Shown: positions 8,726 through 17,413 of the stretch, one piece after another
How the letters are laid out: the number at the start of each line of letters is the position of its first letter
How positions within the stretch are numbered: position 1 is the first letter of the stretch
Source of the DNA: Actinomycetota bacterium
GTDB taxonomy: Bacteria > Actinomycetota > Acidimicrobiia > Acidimicrobiales > Palsa-688
Assembly: GCA_021323695.1 (NCBI GenBank)
Contig: JAJPKN010000072.1
Span: forward strand, 1-64,000
Direction of reading: 5' to 3'
Length of the DNA stretch: 64,000 bases
Translations under genes and position numbers: made by a program
Notes under the pieces: generated by a model
The model's input: only the letters and a program-made list of their open reading frames with translations
Databases searched by the model: none
Told to the model about the DNA's origin: nothing

Positions 8726-9547
8726 GTGCCTGATGGAGATGGTCCTTCCACGCCTGGTAGCCCTGGCCGGCCCATGAGCCCCTCTACAGCTGGTAGTGCT
8801 GGCCGGCCCATGAGCGTCGACGGCCCTCCGGCACCCCGGCGGGTGCTGGTGGTCACCGCCCATCCCGACGACGTCGACTTCGGTGCTGGCGGGTCGGTGG
8901 CCCTGTGGGTCAAAGCTGGGGCCGAGGTCGCCTACTGCGTTGCCACCGACGGGGATGCCGGCGGCTCAGACCGGTCGGCCTCCCGAGCGGAGGTGGCCCG
9001 CCTGCGCCGCCGGGAGCAGCAGGCGGCCGCGGCCGAGCTGGGGGTGAGCGAGGTGGTCTTCCTCGGCTACCCCGACGGCCGCTTGGCCCCCAGCCTCGAG
9101 CTGCGCAGGGACATAAGCCGGGTGGTCCGCCAGTTCCGGCCCGACCGGCTGGTCTGCCAGTCGCCGGAGCACAACTGGGCGCGCATCGGCGCCAGCCACC
9201 CGGACCACCGGGCTGCCGGGGAGGCTGCGCTTTGTGCCGCCTACCCTGACGCCCGCAACCCCTTCGCCCACCCTGAGCTGCTGGCCGAAGGGCTGGAACC
9301 GCATTGCATCGCCGAGGTGTGGCTCATGGCCTCGCCCCAGCCCAACCGGGCCGTGGACATCACCTCCAGCTTCCCGGCCAAGCTCGCTGCCCTGCGCCAC
9401 CACCAGAGCCAGGTGGGCCACGAGGCCGGCCTGGGGAGCCGCCTGAGGGGCTGGGCCAGCGCCGGTGCCCGGGAGGCGGGGCTGGCCGAGGGCCGGTTGG
9501 CCGAGCTGTTCCAGGTGGTGGAGATGCCCATTTCCGGGTCGTCTTGA
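8726..9547 (+). CDS. PIG-L/LmbE family N-acetylglucosamine deacetylase-like protein
   Basis: A 273-residue zinc deacetylase of the PIG-L fold. AHPDDVDFGAGG (from residue 45) supplies two zinc ligands and the catalytic Asp, and SHPDHRAAGEAA supplies the third ligand. In actinobacteria this family includes MshB and Mca of mycothiol metabolism; since mshD is in the same window a mycothiol role is possible but not proven. GTG 8726 lies 6 nt after TAGAGT. ATGs at 8774 and 8810 sit in a 36-bp in-frame duplication (8754-8779 and 8790-8815), so the first 36 residues may be partly a duplicated start region and ATG 8810 is a credible alternative start. Confidence 0.82.
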   Translation: MPDGDGPSTPGSPGRPMSPSTAGSAGRPMSVDGPPAPRRVLVVTAHPDDVDFGAGGSVALWVKAGAEVAYCVATDGDAGGSDRSASRAEVARLRRREQQAAAAELGVSEVVFLGYPDGRLAPSLELRRDISRVVRQFRPDRLVCQSPEHNWARIGASHPDHRAAGEAALCAAYPDARNPFAHPELLAEGLEPHCIAEVWLMASPQPNRAVDITSSFPAKLAALRHHQSQVGHEAGLGSRLRGWASAGAREAGLAEGRLAELFQVVEMPISGSS

Positions 9548-9582
9548 GCCAAGATCTTGTTGAGCCAAGATCTTGAGCCAAG

Positions 9583-10365
9583 ATGGCCACGGTGCGCATA
9601 GCTACCTGGAACGTGAACTCCCTCAAGGTGCGCATGGAACGGGTGCCCGAGTGGCTTGCCTACGCCTGCCCCGACATCTTGTGCATGCAAGAGACCAAGC
9701 TGGCCGATGCGGCTTTCCCCCACATGGCTTTCGAAGCCCTGGGCTACGAGTCGGCCCACCATGGCTCGGGCCAATGGAACGGCGTGGCCATCTTGTCCCG
9801 GGTAGGGCTGAGCCACCCGGTAGCCGGTTTCGCGGACGGAGGAGGACCGGACCAAGGTGCCCGGCTCCTGAGCGCCGTCTGCGGAGGGGTCAGGGTCAGC
9901 AGCGTTTACGTGCCCAACGGCCGCGCCGTCGGCTCCGAACATTACGCGTACAAGTTGGCCTGGTTGGCCCGGCTGCGGGAGCACCTTTCAGCTACGGCGG
10001 CCCCGGGCCAGCCGGTGGTGGTCTGCGGGGACTTCAACATCGCCCCCGAGGACAAAGACGTCTGGGACCCGGCCGCGTTTGCCGGCGCTACCCACGTCAC
10101 GCCCGAGGAGCGCCACGCCCTCTCCCAACTGGAGTCCTGGGGGCTGGTGGACGCCTTCCGGCTGTGCTGGCCGGAGGAAAGGCTTTACACCTACTGGGAC
10201 TACCGAGCCGGCGATTTCCACGAGCACCGCGGGATGCGCATCGACCTCGTACTGGTGAGCGAGGCGCTGGCCGGCAAGGTGCGCTGGGCCTTGGTCGACC
10301 GCAACGCCCGCAAGGGCAAGCAGCCTTCTGACCACGCGCCTGTCCTCGTGGACCTGGATCTTTAG
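9583..10365 (+). CDS. xthA: Exodeoxyribonuclease III / AP endonuclease
   Basis: A 260-residue exonuclease III that nicks DNA at abasic sites and trims 3' blocks in base-excision repair. The EEP-fold motifs are all present: ATWNVNSLK (7-15), CMQETK (metal-binding Glu, about 34-39), YVPNGR, GDFNIAP (about 148-154), and SDHAPV with the catalytic His (about 251-256). ATG 9583 lies inside the last of three short repeats that begin at the stop of the upstream deacetylase gene. No good ribosome site is visible. Confidence 0.95.
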   Translation: MATVRIATWNVNSLKVRMERVPEWLAYACPDILCMQETKLADAAFPHMAFEALGYESAHHGSGQWNGVAILSRVGLSHPVAGFADGGGPDQGARLLSAVCGGVRVSSVYVPNGRAVGSEHYAYKLAWLARLREHLSATAAPGQPVVVCGDFNIAPEDKDVWDPAAFAGATHVTPEERHALSQLESWGLVDAFRLCWPEERLYTYWDYRAGDFHEHRGMRIDLVLVSEALAGKVRWALVDRNARKGKQPSDHAPVLVDLDL

Positions 10366-10411
10366 GCCGTTGCCGGCAGCCCGCCTAGAGGTGCCCAGCG
10401 CGGGCCGGGCT

Positions 10412-10417
10412 TATATT
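10412..10417 (+). promoter_or_regulatory. -10 box TATATT for the small unknown gene
   Basis: A rare AT-rich run, TTATATTTTG, 15 nt before ATG 10433; a very short leader would result. Confidence 0.4.
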
Positions 10418-10432
10418 TTGGGGGCTTCCCCG

Positions 10433-10729
10433 ATGCGGGGACCTGGCCCGGGGCACCAGCCTGGAGCAGTGGGCCCTTCCCGGCTGGTGCTGCGCCTCAC
10501 CCTCGAGCCCGGCGAACCTCTGGCTGGCTCCCTGGCCGACAGCACCGGAGAGGGGGCGCTGGCCTTCTCGGGTTGGCTGGGCCTGCTCGAGGCGCTCGAG
10601 GTCCTCCGCAGCCGGGCTGGGCACCAAGCGGGGCCAGGGCCTCCCGGGGCGGCGCTCGGGTGGGGCGCCGGCGGGCACGAAGGGCAAGGCCCTGGTGGTG
10701 GGGTGCTGCGGCACAGAGGTGACAACTAG
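10433..10729 (+). CDS. Small protein of unknown function
   Basis: A 98-residue frame. The middle (about 22-62: LVLRLTLEPGEPLAG, then FSGWLGLLEALEVL) is ordinary folded-protein sequence and, from memory, resembles a small conserved actinobacterial family of unknown function with a GWLxLLxALE end. The C-terminus is Gly/Pro-rich. ATG 10433 lies 15 nt after a TATATT box. It sits between xthA and the LuxR regulator, and no function can be assigned. Confidence 0.5.
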   Translation: MRGPGPGHQPGAVGPSRLVLRLTLEPGEPLAGSLADSTGEGALAFSGWLGLLEALEVLRSRAGHQAGPGPPGAALGWGAGGHEGQGPGGGVLRHRGDN

Positions 10730-10783
10730 CTTGAGCAAGACCGCCGAGAGGCGGTAGGGCAACCCTGGGCTGTCGCAGTAGGG

Positions 10784-10789
10784 TAACCT
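10784..10789 (+). promoter_or_regulatory. -10 box TAACCT for the LuxR regulator
   Basis: It lies 5 nt before GTG 10795, in the second arm of a 24-bp-spaced direct repeat (GGTAGGGCAACCCTGGGC at 10753, AGTAGGGTAACCTGGGCC at 10777), which could be an operator. Confidence 0.5.
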
Positions 10790-10794
10790 GGGCC

Positions 10795-13638
10795 GTGGCG
10801 CTTCTTGAACGGGGCGAGGCTACCAGGGCGGTCGAGGCCACCTTGGAGCAGGCCGGCGAGGGCCAAGCCGCCGTGCTGTTCTTGGTGGGAGAAGCCGGCT
10901 TGGGCAAGACGACCCTGTTGGGCTGGGCCAAGGCCGCTGCGCCCGGGTTCACCCAGGCCGAGGCGAGCTGCTCGGAGGTGGACGGGTCGTTGCCTTTTGG
11001 CCTGTTTGACCAGCTCCTTTCCTGTTTTGCCGGCCCGGGCGCACCTCAGGTAGGCCGCCAAAGCCTTCGGGCCTCGGCCGAGGCCCGGGCCCGACGTTAT
11101 GGGGCCGCGCTCGCCCAGCTGCGCGAGCTTGGGCACCGCCCCCTCCTGCTGGGGGTCGACGACCTGCACTGGGCCGACCCGGACTCGCTCGACCTGTTGA
11201 GCCTGCTGTGCCGCCGCCTGGGGGGCTTGGCCGTCGCCGTCGTGGCTACCGTGCGGCCCTGGCCCCCCCTCGCCTTGGAGCGTGCCCAGGCCCTGGCCCA
11301 CGACGGCTTCGCTCGGGTGGTGCAGCTGGCACCCCTGTCGGACGAAGCCAGCGCCAGGTTGCTGGCTGAGCACCTGGGCGAGGCGGTGGCCGGCGACCCG
11401 GGGTTCGTAGAGCGCGCCTGGCGGGCCTGCGCCGGCAACCCCCTGCTGCTGGCGGAGGTGGCGGGGGCCGCCCGCGCCGGCGTGGACGTCCTGGGGGCAA
11501 GCGCGGGCAGCCTGGCCCAGCGGCTCTTCCTGCCCCGCTTTGCCGGTGTAGGCGGCCCCGCCCTGCGCTGGGCCCGAGCGGCCAGCGTGCTCGGGGCCCA
11601 CTTCGACCCCCGGCTGGTGCCGGCGTTGACCGGCCAGAGCGGGCCCGATGCCACCCGAGCACTGGAGGCCCTCTGCCATGCCGGCCTGGTGCGAGCCGCC
11701 CCGGGCCCGGGGGGGAGAGCCGAGTTCGTCCACCCGTTGTTCCGCCAGGTCCTCTACGACGACATCGCCCCGCCCGTGCGCCAAGGCCTGCATGCGGCTG
11801 CGTTCCGGGCCCTGGTGGGCCAGGGCGCGCCCGCCGCGGAAGCCGCTGCTCACGCGCTGGCCGCCAACCTGAGCGGTGACCAGCGGGCCATAGACGTGCT
11901 CAGCGCGGCGGGCCGCGAGGCTCTGGTGGCCGGTGCCGTGAGCACCGCGGTACGCCATTTCGAGGGCGCTGCCCGCCTGGCCGGGAGCCGGGCCCCGGCC
12001 CGCCTCAGCTTGGAGCTGGCCCAGGCCTACCTCTCGGCGGGCCAGGTCGAGCGGGGGGAACAGGCGGTCCGCCCGGTCCTCAGCCACCAAGAGCTGTCGG
12101 CCCAGCAACGAGTGGCGGCTCTGGTGCTGCTGGCAGAGGCGGTCCGGGGCCGTGGGCGGGTCGACGAGGCCAGGCGGTGCTTCGAGGAAGCCAGCCGCCT
12201 GGCGGCCGGCTTCGACCCCGACTTGGCCGTGCGCATCCCCCTCGACGCGGCGTTCATCGGCTGGTACTTCGTCGGCCCCCGGGCGGCTCGCGACTGGGTG
12301 GCCAGGGCCGTGGCCATAGCGGAAGCCTCCGGGGGCCTCACGCCTTCAGCCCGGGAGGCCGTCCGGCTGGCTGACGCCTACTTGGCGTTCCTCGCCGGCA
12401 GCCCGGCTGGGGCGGAGGAGCTGGCTCGGGCGGCCCGGGCCCAGTTGGCCGGCGGCGAGAGCGGCAGGCTTGGCCCAGGGCCCCCGGCTTGGAAATGGGA
12501 CGTGGCCCACGCCTACGCCAACGTGGCCCGGTTCTCGGACCGCTTCGAGGAGGCCGAGGAGGCGTTCTCCTGGCTGATGGCGGCCGCCCGGGACAACGGG
12601 GCCATGCTCAGCTACAACATATTTGCCGTCGCCCAGGGGTACGCGCTGTGCCGGCAGGGCCGGCTCCAGCTGGCTCGTAGCCTTTTGACGGGGGTGGCCG
12701 AGATGGCTGAGCTGGCACCGGCCCTCGCCCCCTTCGCCTTTGTGGGCCTGGCGGCGCTGTACCTGGAACTGGGAGCCGACGACGAGAGCCAGGCCTGGTC
12801 AGTGCGGGCCGAGCAGGCCCTCGCCTCCCGGCAGTGGGGGCCCTCTTACCCCCGGTTGTGGCTCTGCCAGCTTGCCTGCCGGCGCGCCCTGGCCCGGGGC
12901 GAGGTCGGCTCGGCGGTGGCCATGGCCGAGCAAGCAGCCCAGGTGGCCCAGTCTTCGGGGATCGGGGAGCCATGCGTGGTGCCCTGGCATGGCTCGGCCA
13001 TCGAGGCCTTCTGCCGCTCTGGCCAGCTGGGCCGAGCCGAGGAGCTGGTCAGCTCGCTGGAGGCGGCCTGCCAGGCAGTAGCCTGCCGGTCACCTCGGGC
13101 GACTGCCTATGCGGGACGGGCCTTGGTCGCTTGGCGCAGGGCCAAGGCGGCTGAGGCGCAAGAGATGTACGAGGCGGCATTGGCTTGCTACGCGGGCGTG
13201 CCCGTGCCCTTGGCCCAAGCCGAGGTCCAGCTCGCCTACGCTCGGTTCCTGCGCCAGAGCGGGCAGCTGGCCAGGGCGCGCCAGCTCCTGCACCGCACGG
13301 CGGCCTTGCTGGAGCCCCTCGGCGCAGGCCGCCTGTACCGAGCCGTGGCCGAGGAACTGGCCATTGCCGGGGGCAGGCGGCGCACCGCCCGCCACCCGGC
13401 CAACGCGCTCAGTGCCCAAGAACAACGGGTGGCGGCTTTGGCGGCCGCCGGCCTCACCAACGTGGAGATCGCCGCTCAGCTGTACATGTCGGCCAAGACG
13501 GTCGAGCACCATCTGTCGCGCGTCTACGCCAAGACCGGTGCCCGGTCCCGGCGCGAGCTCATGTTGGGTGGGGCCGGGCCGCTCAAGCCACTTGGTTCAG
13601 GGCTTCCAAGATGGCAGGGCCAAAGCGCGCCACCTTGA
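10795..13638 (+). CDS. AAA-ATPase LuxR-family transcriptional regulator (LAL type)
   Basis: A 947-residue large ATP-binding LuxR-type regulator. The Walker A GEAGLGKTT is at 32-40, Walker B LLLGVDDLHWAD at about 118-129, followed by a winged-helix region and a long alpha-solenoid of TPR-like repeats (about 350-850). A C-terminal LuxR/GerE helix-turn-helix follows (about 869-930; LSAQEQRVAALAAAGLTNVEIA, VEHHLSRVYAK). Such proteins switch on target operons when ATP and an inducer bind; the inducer is unknown. The GTG start follows TAACCT by 5 nt. Its 3' end overlaps uvrD2 tail to tail by 56 bp. A 24-bp-spaced direct repeat at 10752-10794 overlaps its promoter. Confidence 0.9.
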   Translation: MALLERGEATRAVEATLEQAGEGQAAVLFLVGEAGLGKTTLLGWAKAAAPGFTQAEASCSEVDGSLPFGLFDQLLSCFAGPGAPQVGRQSLRASAEARARRYGAALAQLRELGHRPLLLGVDDLHWADPDSLDLLSLLCRRLGGLAVAVVATVRPWPPLALERAQALAHDGFARVVQLAPLSDEASARLLAEHLGEAVAGDPGFVERAWRACAGNPLLLAEVAGAARAGVDVLGASAGSLAQRLFLPRFAGVGGPALRWARAASVLGAHFDPRLVPALTGQSGPDATRALEALCHAGLVRAAPGPGGRAEFVHPLFRQVLYDDIAPPVRQGLHAAAFRALVGQGAPAAEAAAHALAANLSGDQRAIDVLSAAGREALVAGAVSTAVRHFEGAARLAGSRAPARLSLELAQAYLSAGQVERGEQAVRPVLSHQELSAQQRVAALVLLAEAVRGRGRVDEARRCFEEASRLAAGFDPDLAVRIPLDAAFIGWYFVGPRAARDWVARAVAIAEASGGLTPSAREAVRLADAYLAFLAGSPAGAEELARAARAQLAGGESGRLGPGPPAWKWDVAHAYANVARFSDRFEEAEEAFSWLMAAARDNGAMLSYNIFAVAQGYALCRQGRLQLARSLLTGVAEMAELAPALAPFAFVGLAALYLELGADDESQAWSVRAEQALASRQWGPSYPRLWLCQLACRRALARGEVGSAVAMAEQAAQVAQSSGIGEPCVVPWHGSAIEAFCRSGQLGRAEELVSSLEAACQAVACRSPRATAYAGRALVAWRRAKAAEAQEMYEAALACYAGVPVPLAQAEVQLAYARFLRQSGQLARARQLLHRTAALLEPLGAGRLYRAVAEELAIAGGRRRTARHPANALSAQEQRVAALAAAGLTNVEIAAQLYMSAKTVEHHLSRVYAKTGARSRRELMLGGAGPLKPLGSGLPRWQGQSAPP

Positions 13639-15433
13639 CCGGCCCCAGGCCGGGCACGGCCAGCAGTTGCTCGACCGTGGCGGGGCACTGGGCGGCTATG
13701 GCCTTGAGGGTGGCGTCGTGGAGGAGGACCTGAGGCGGTACCCCTGAGGCCCTGGCTGCCCGCTGGCGCCAGTCGCGCAGGCGCTCGGTTGCCGCCTCGG
13801 TGCGGCCGGGGTGCGAGCTCAGGGCCAAGCGGCCCCGGGCCAGCCCGAGGAACCGCTTGGGGACCGGGCCATCACCTTGGCCACCGGCCCGGGCCGTGGC
13901 CGCAGTGGCCTCCAAGGTGGGCCCCGGGGCCGCCGCGGTGCTGGCCCGGGCCAGGGCCAGGTCGCCGGCTGGTTGGGCGCAGTGGGCGGCCAGGGCGCTC
14001 CACCAGGGGCTTGGCTCCCGGCGCAGGGCCACACCGTTGGCGGCGCGGCGAGCCTGCGCCCATGAGCAGTACAGCTCCCGTTCGGCCCGGGTGACCGCCA
14101 CGTACAACAGGCGGTTCTCCTCGGCCAGGGCATCTTCGCTGGTGGCGTAGCCGATGGGCACGAGCCCGGCTTCCAGCCCGCACACCCACACCGCGGCCCA
14201 CTGGAGGCCCTTGGCCCGGTGGAAGCTGCACAGCGTGGCCCGGTCCCCCCAGGGCTCGAGGTCGGCCTCGGGGCCGCCAGCGGCCTCGTCGCCGGCCAGG
14301 GCATGGAAGGGCACCCCCCTGCGCCTCAAGGCTTCGGCTATGACCTCCAGCTGGAGGTTGGTGCGGGCCAGCACGGCCATCTGCCCCCAGGGGACGCCGC
14401 GGGCACTGGCTTCGCACATCTGCCAGGCGACGCCCTCGGCCTCGGCTTCTTCTGAACGGTAGGCCTGCGCCCGGGGGGCGGGGCCATCAGGGCGGCTGGA
14501 GCGGAGGTGAGCGCCCTGGGCCCCCAAGACGGCCGCCCCCGCCCGGACCACCTGGGGGCTGGAACGGTGGTTCTCGTCGAGCCGCAGCAGCTCCGCCCCC
14601 GGCCAGTAGTGCGAGAAGCGGCCCAGGAAGGTCGGGTCCGCACCGTTCCAACCGTATATGGCCTGGTTGGGGTCACCCACGGCGAAAAGGTCCTGGTTGG
14701 GCCCCAGCAAGGCACGCAGCATGCGGAACTGGAGGGGGTTGATGTCCTGTAGCTCGTCGACCAGCACGTGCTGCCAGCGCCACCGCTGGGCGGCGGCGAA
14801 GCGGCTGTCGGTCTCCAGGGCCAAGGCGTAGCGGCCGAGCAGGTCATCGAAGTCGACCAGCCGCCTCCGGCGCTTTTCGTCCTCGTAACGGGCGTAGAGC
14901 GCGGCCATGGCGCCGGCGTCGGTGCCAGTTGGGCGGCTGGCGGCCGTGACCGCTTCGGCGAAGCCGCTGGGTGGGATGTCGCGGGCCTTGGCCCACTCGA
15001 TGTGGCTGGCCACCTCCGAGGGGCTCACGTCGTTGAAGCCGGGGCGGCCTTGGACCAGCTCGGCCAGGAGCCGGGCCTTGCGCTCGAGCAGGACCGGCTC
15101 GGGGGTGCGCCGGTCGGCCCACCAGCGCCGGAGCTGGCTGGCGGCTATGGAGTGGAACGTCCCCGCCGTCACCTGGGGCCGGGTGCCCAACGCGGCCAGG
15201 CGCTGCTTGAGCTCGCCGGCCGCCTTGCGGGTGAAGGTGATGGCCAACAGGTGCTCGGGGCGCGCCGAACCGCTCGTGACCCGGAACCAAGCCCTCGACG
15301 TGAGCACCCGGGTCTTGCCCGTCCCGGCCCCGGCCAGCACGCAGACCGTCTCCGCGCTGGTCGTCACCGCGTGGAGCTGCTCGGCGGTCAGCCCATCGAG
15401 GGGAGAGCGGGTAGCCTCGTCGGTTACAACCAT
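13583..15433 (-). CDS. uvrD2: UvrD/Rep-type DNA helicase with C-terminal HRDC domain
   Basis: A 616-residue SF1A helicase unwinding DNA 3'-5' with ATP. Walker A AGAGTGKT is at 34-41, then TFTRKAAGE, TFHS, DELQDINPLQ, GDPNQAIYGWNGA, HRAKGLQW and VAVTRAE (motif VI). The C-terminus (about 540-616; VPPQVLLHDATLKAIA, LLAVPGLGPVKVARFG) is an HRDC domain, as in mycobacterial UvrD2. It is shorter than mycobacterial UvrD2 (about 700) and no Cys4 motif is seen between helicase and HRDC. ATG 15433 is 7 nt after TAAGCT. Confidence 0.9.
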   Translation of the reverse strand: MVVTDEATRSPLDGLTAEQLHAVTTSAETVCVLAGAGTGKTRVLTSRAWFRVTSGSARPEHLLAITFTRKAAGELKQRLAALGTRPQVTAGTFHSIAASQLRRWWADRRTPEPVLLERKARLLAELVQGRPGFNDVSPSEVASHIEWAKARDIPPSGFAEAVTAASRPTGTDAGAMAALYARYEDEKRRRRLVDFDDLLGRYALALETDSRFAAAQRWRWQHVLVDELQDINPLQFRMLRALLGPNQDLFAVGDPNQAIYGWNGADPTFLGRFSHYWPGAELLRLDENHRSSPQVVRAGAAVLGAQGAHLRSSRPDGPAPRAQAYRSEEAEAEGVAWQMCEASARGVPWGQMAVLARTNLQLEVIAEALRRRGVPFHALAGDEAAGGPEADLEPWGDRATLCSFHRAKGLQWAAVWVCGLEAGLVPIGYATSEDALAEENRLLYVAVTRAERELYCSWAQARRAANGVALRREPSPWWSALAAHCAQPAGDLALARASTAAAPGPTLEATAATARAGGQGDGPVPKRFLGLARGRLALSSHPGRTEAATERLRDWRQRAARASGVPPQVLLHDATLKAIAAQCPATVEQLLAVPGLGPVKVARFGPAILEALNQVA

Positions 15434-15440
15434 GTAGTTC

Positions 15441-15446
15441 AGCTTA
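15441..15446 (-). promoter_or_regulatory. -10 box TAAGCT for uvrD2
   Basis: It lies 7 nt before ATG 15433, so uvrD2 has its own leaderless start after plsX. Confidence 0.55.
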
Positions 15447-15536
15447 GCCCTGCCCAGGGGCGCCGCCGTGGACCTGGTCGTCCCCGTTGGCGACCACGGG
15501 CCGGCCGAGGGGGCGAGGGGCCTTGGGGCTGTCCAG

Positions 15537-16568
15537 CTAGTGGGTGTGCCCGCTGGCCGTCACCGGCCCGACCATGGCCTCGATGCGGGCGACCAGCCGC
15601 TCGCTGACCGCGTGGCGCGCCACTTTGACCGCGTTCACGATGGCCCGGGCGCCCGAGGAGCCGTGGCTGATGACGCAGACCCCGTTGACGCCGAGCAGCA
15701 CCGCCCCACCGTAGGTGTCGGGGTCGAGGCCCTCAGCCAGGGGTGCCAGCGCCGGCATCACAACCTTGGCTGCCTGTTTGGCCTCCTCGCTGGAGGTGAA
15801 GGCCTGGAGCACGCCGCCTACCACCGCCTTCACACAGCCCTCCAGGGTTTTCAGCACTACGTTGCCGGTGAAGCCGTCGGTCACGACCACGTCCACCCGG
15901 TCGCTCATCACGTCGCGGCCCTCGACGTTGCCGATGAAGTTGACCGCCGGCCCGGCGGCCCCGCCAGCCAGGAGAGCGTGCGCCTCTTTGACCATCGACG
16001 TGCCCTTGGCCGGTTCTTCGCCGATCGACAAAAGGCCCACCCGGGGCTTGGCGATGCCGAACCTCTCGGTGGCCAGCGCCCAGCCCATCTGGGCGAACTG
16101 GACCAGGACCGCTGGTGTGCAGTCGGTGTTGGCACCGGAGTCGAGCAGGACCGTGGGTGTGGAGCCGGGCACGAATATGGGCGTTGCTATGGCTGGCCGC
16201 TGCACCCCCGGCAAGCGGCCCATGCGTAGCAGGGCGCTGGCCATGGCCGCCCCGGTGTTGCCCGCCGAGACCATGGCGCAGGCCAGGCCGTCGCGCACGG
16301 CCTCCGCGCAGCGCACCACGGAGGCGTCGCGCTTGGCCCGGACCGCCCGGCCGGGGTCCTCGTCCATGCCCACGACTTGGGTGGCGGCCAGCAAGCTGAC
16401 CCGGGCGGGCAGGTCCAGGCGGCCCAGGCGGGCGGGGTCGCCCACCAGGAGGACAGGCACCTCGAGCTCCTCGGCTGCCTGCAGGGCGCCGGCCACGACC
16501 TCGTCCGGTGCCCGGTCCCCACCCATGGCGTCGACCGCCACCGGCAGCTGTTCAAGGTCGGGGGCCAT
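15537..16568 (-). CDS. plsX: Phosphate acyltransferase PlsX
   Basis: A 343-residue enzyme that makes acyl-phosphate from acyl-ACP for phospholipid synthesis. Typical blocks are VAVDAMGGDRAP near the N-terminus, VSAGNTGA, VLLDSGANTDC, LLSIGEEPAKG, VDVVVTDGFTGNVVLKT and LGVNGVCVISHGSS. ATG 16568 was chosen; a TTG two codons earlier is possible. It follows rpmF at the end of the fakA-to-plsX minus-strand block. Its usual partner acpP lies 13 kb away on the other strand, which an inversion would explain. Confidence 0.95.
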   Translation of the reverse strand: MAPDLEQLPVAVDAMGGDRAPDEVVAGALQAAEELEVPVLLVGDPARLGRLDLPARVSLLAATQVVGMDEDPGRAVRAKRDASVVRCAEAVRDGLACAMVSAGNTGAAMASALLRMGRLPGVQRPAIATPIFVPGSTPTVLLDSGANTDCTPAVLVQFAQMGWALATERFGIAKPRVGLLSIGEEPAKGTSMVKEAHALLAGGAAGPAVNFIGNVEGRDVMSDRVDVVVTDGFTGNVVLKTLEGCVKAVVGGVLQAFTSSEEAKQAAKVVMPALAPLAEGLDPDTYGGAVLLGVNGVCVISHGSSGARAIVNAVKVARHAVSERLVARIEAMVGPVTASGHTH

Positions 16569-16594
16569 GGTCAACCAGCGCCGGCCGGCCCGCC

Positions 16595-16774
16595 TCAGCC
16601 CACGTCAACGGCTTGGCGGCCCTTGTACCAACCACAGTTCGGGCACACGACGTGGGGCACTTTGGCCTGGCGGCACTGAGGGCAGATGCTGCGCGCCGGT
16701 GCCGAGAGCCTCCAAGCGCTGGCGCGCCGGCTCCGGGACTTGGACTTGGAAGTCTTCTTCTTGGGGACAGCCAC
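16595..16774 (-). CDS. rpmF: Large ribosomal subunit protein bL32
   Basis: A 59-residue L32 read in a frame of its own: [21 protein letters not shown] begins at GTG 16774 and the protein ends [16 protein letters not shown] (31-34) and CPNC (44-47) form the zinc ribbon of the zinc-binding L32 type. It sits between yceD and plsX, its usual position. Confidence 0.95.
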   Translation of the reverse strand: MAVPKKKTSKSKSRSRRASAWRLSAPARSICPQCRQAKVPHVVCPNCGWYKGRQAVDVG

Positions 16775-16786
16775 AAGGGGGCGATC

Positions 16787-17320
16787 TTACACGCTGGGAC
16801 GGCCGAGCAGGTCCCTCAGGCCCGCCCAACGGTCGTCTACCTGCACTTGTTGGCACTGGCAGGGTTCATGGTTGCGGTCCGCCCCACAGCGTGGGCACAG
16901 CCCGAGGCAGTCGCTCTTGCACAAAGGGAGCACCGGCAGGCCGGCGAACAGGGCGTCGGTAACCATCTCGCGCAGGTTGAGGCGGCCATCGTGGACTGGG
17001 TACGTGCCCTCGTCCGGCCCTCCCCCCGGGCGGAACACCTCCCGGACCTCGACCGTCACCTCGCCGTCGATGCCAGCCAGGCAGCGACGGCATTCGCCCT
17101 CCCAGCGGGAAGACACCGTGCCCGCCACCTCGATGCCTCCATCGAAGGCTTCCAGCACCACGTCCACGACCACCGTGGCACCGGCTGGTACCCGGCTGTC
17201 GATGTCCGGCGAGACGGCTTCACCCAACTGCGCCCGCCGAAGCTCGTGGCGGCGTACGCCGTGGGTGTCGCGCAGCTCTCTCAGCGCGACGTCGAAGGGG
17301 TCTGTCAGGGCCATCGCCAT
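16787..17320 (-). CDS. yceD: YceD family protein (DUF177)
   Basis: A 177-residue protein of the YceD family, which is nearly always next to rpmF and is linked to 23S rRNA or ribosome biogenesis. The conserved C-terminal CLGLCPRCGADRN signature is present, with an upstream CRRC pair (WEGECRRCL). GGAGGTGA lies just before ATG 17320. A second in-frame ATG follows two codons later. Confidence 0.88.
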   Translation of the reverse strand: MAMALTDPFDVALRELRDTHGVRRHELRRAQLGEAVSPDIDSRVPAGATVVVDVVLEAFDGGIEVAGTVSSRWEGECRRCLAGIDGEVTVEVREVFRPGGGPDEGTYPVHDGRLNLREMVTDALFAGLPVLPLCKSDCLGLCPRCGADRNHEPCQCQQVQVDDRWAGLRDLLGRPSV

Positions 17321-17413
17321 CGCTCACCTCCGTCGCCCCGACCGGCCGGGGCTGCGCCACCCCGGAGCAAGGTTGCCCCCCACACTACCAGAGGGGCCTG
17401 GCCGGCTTGCGGC

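Noticed and set aside
16552-16776. 74-residue minus-strand frame at the rpmF locus
   Set aside because: It is a shifted reading of rpmF; the L32 zinc ribbon is in the other frame.
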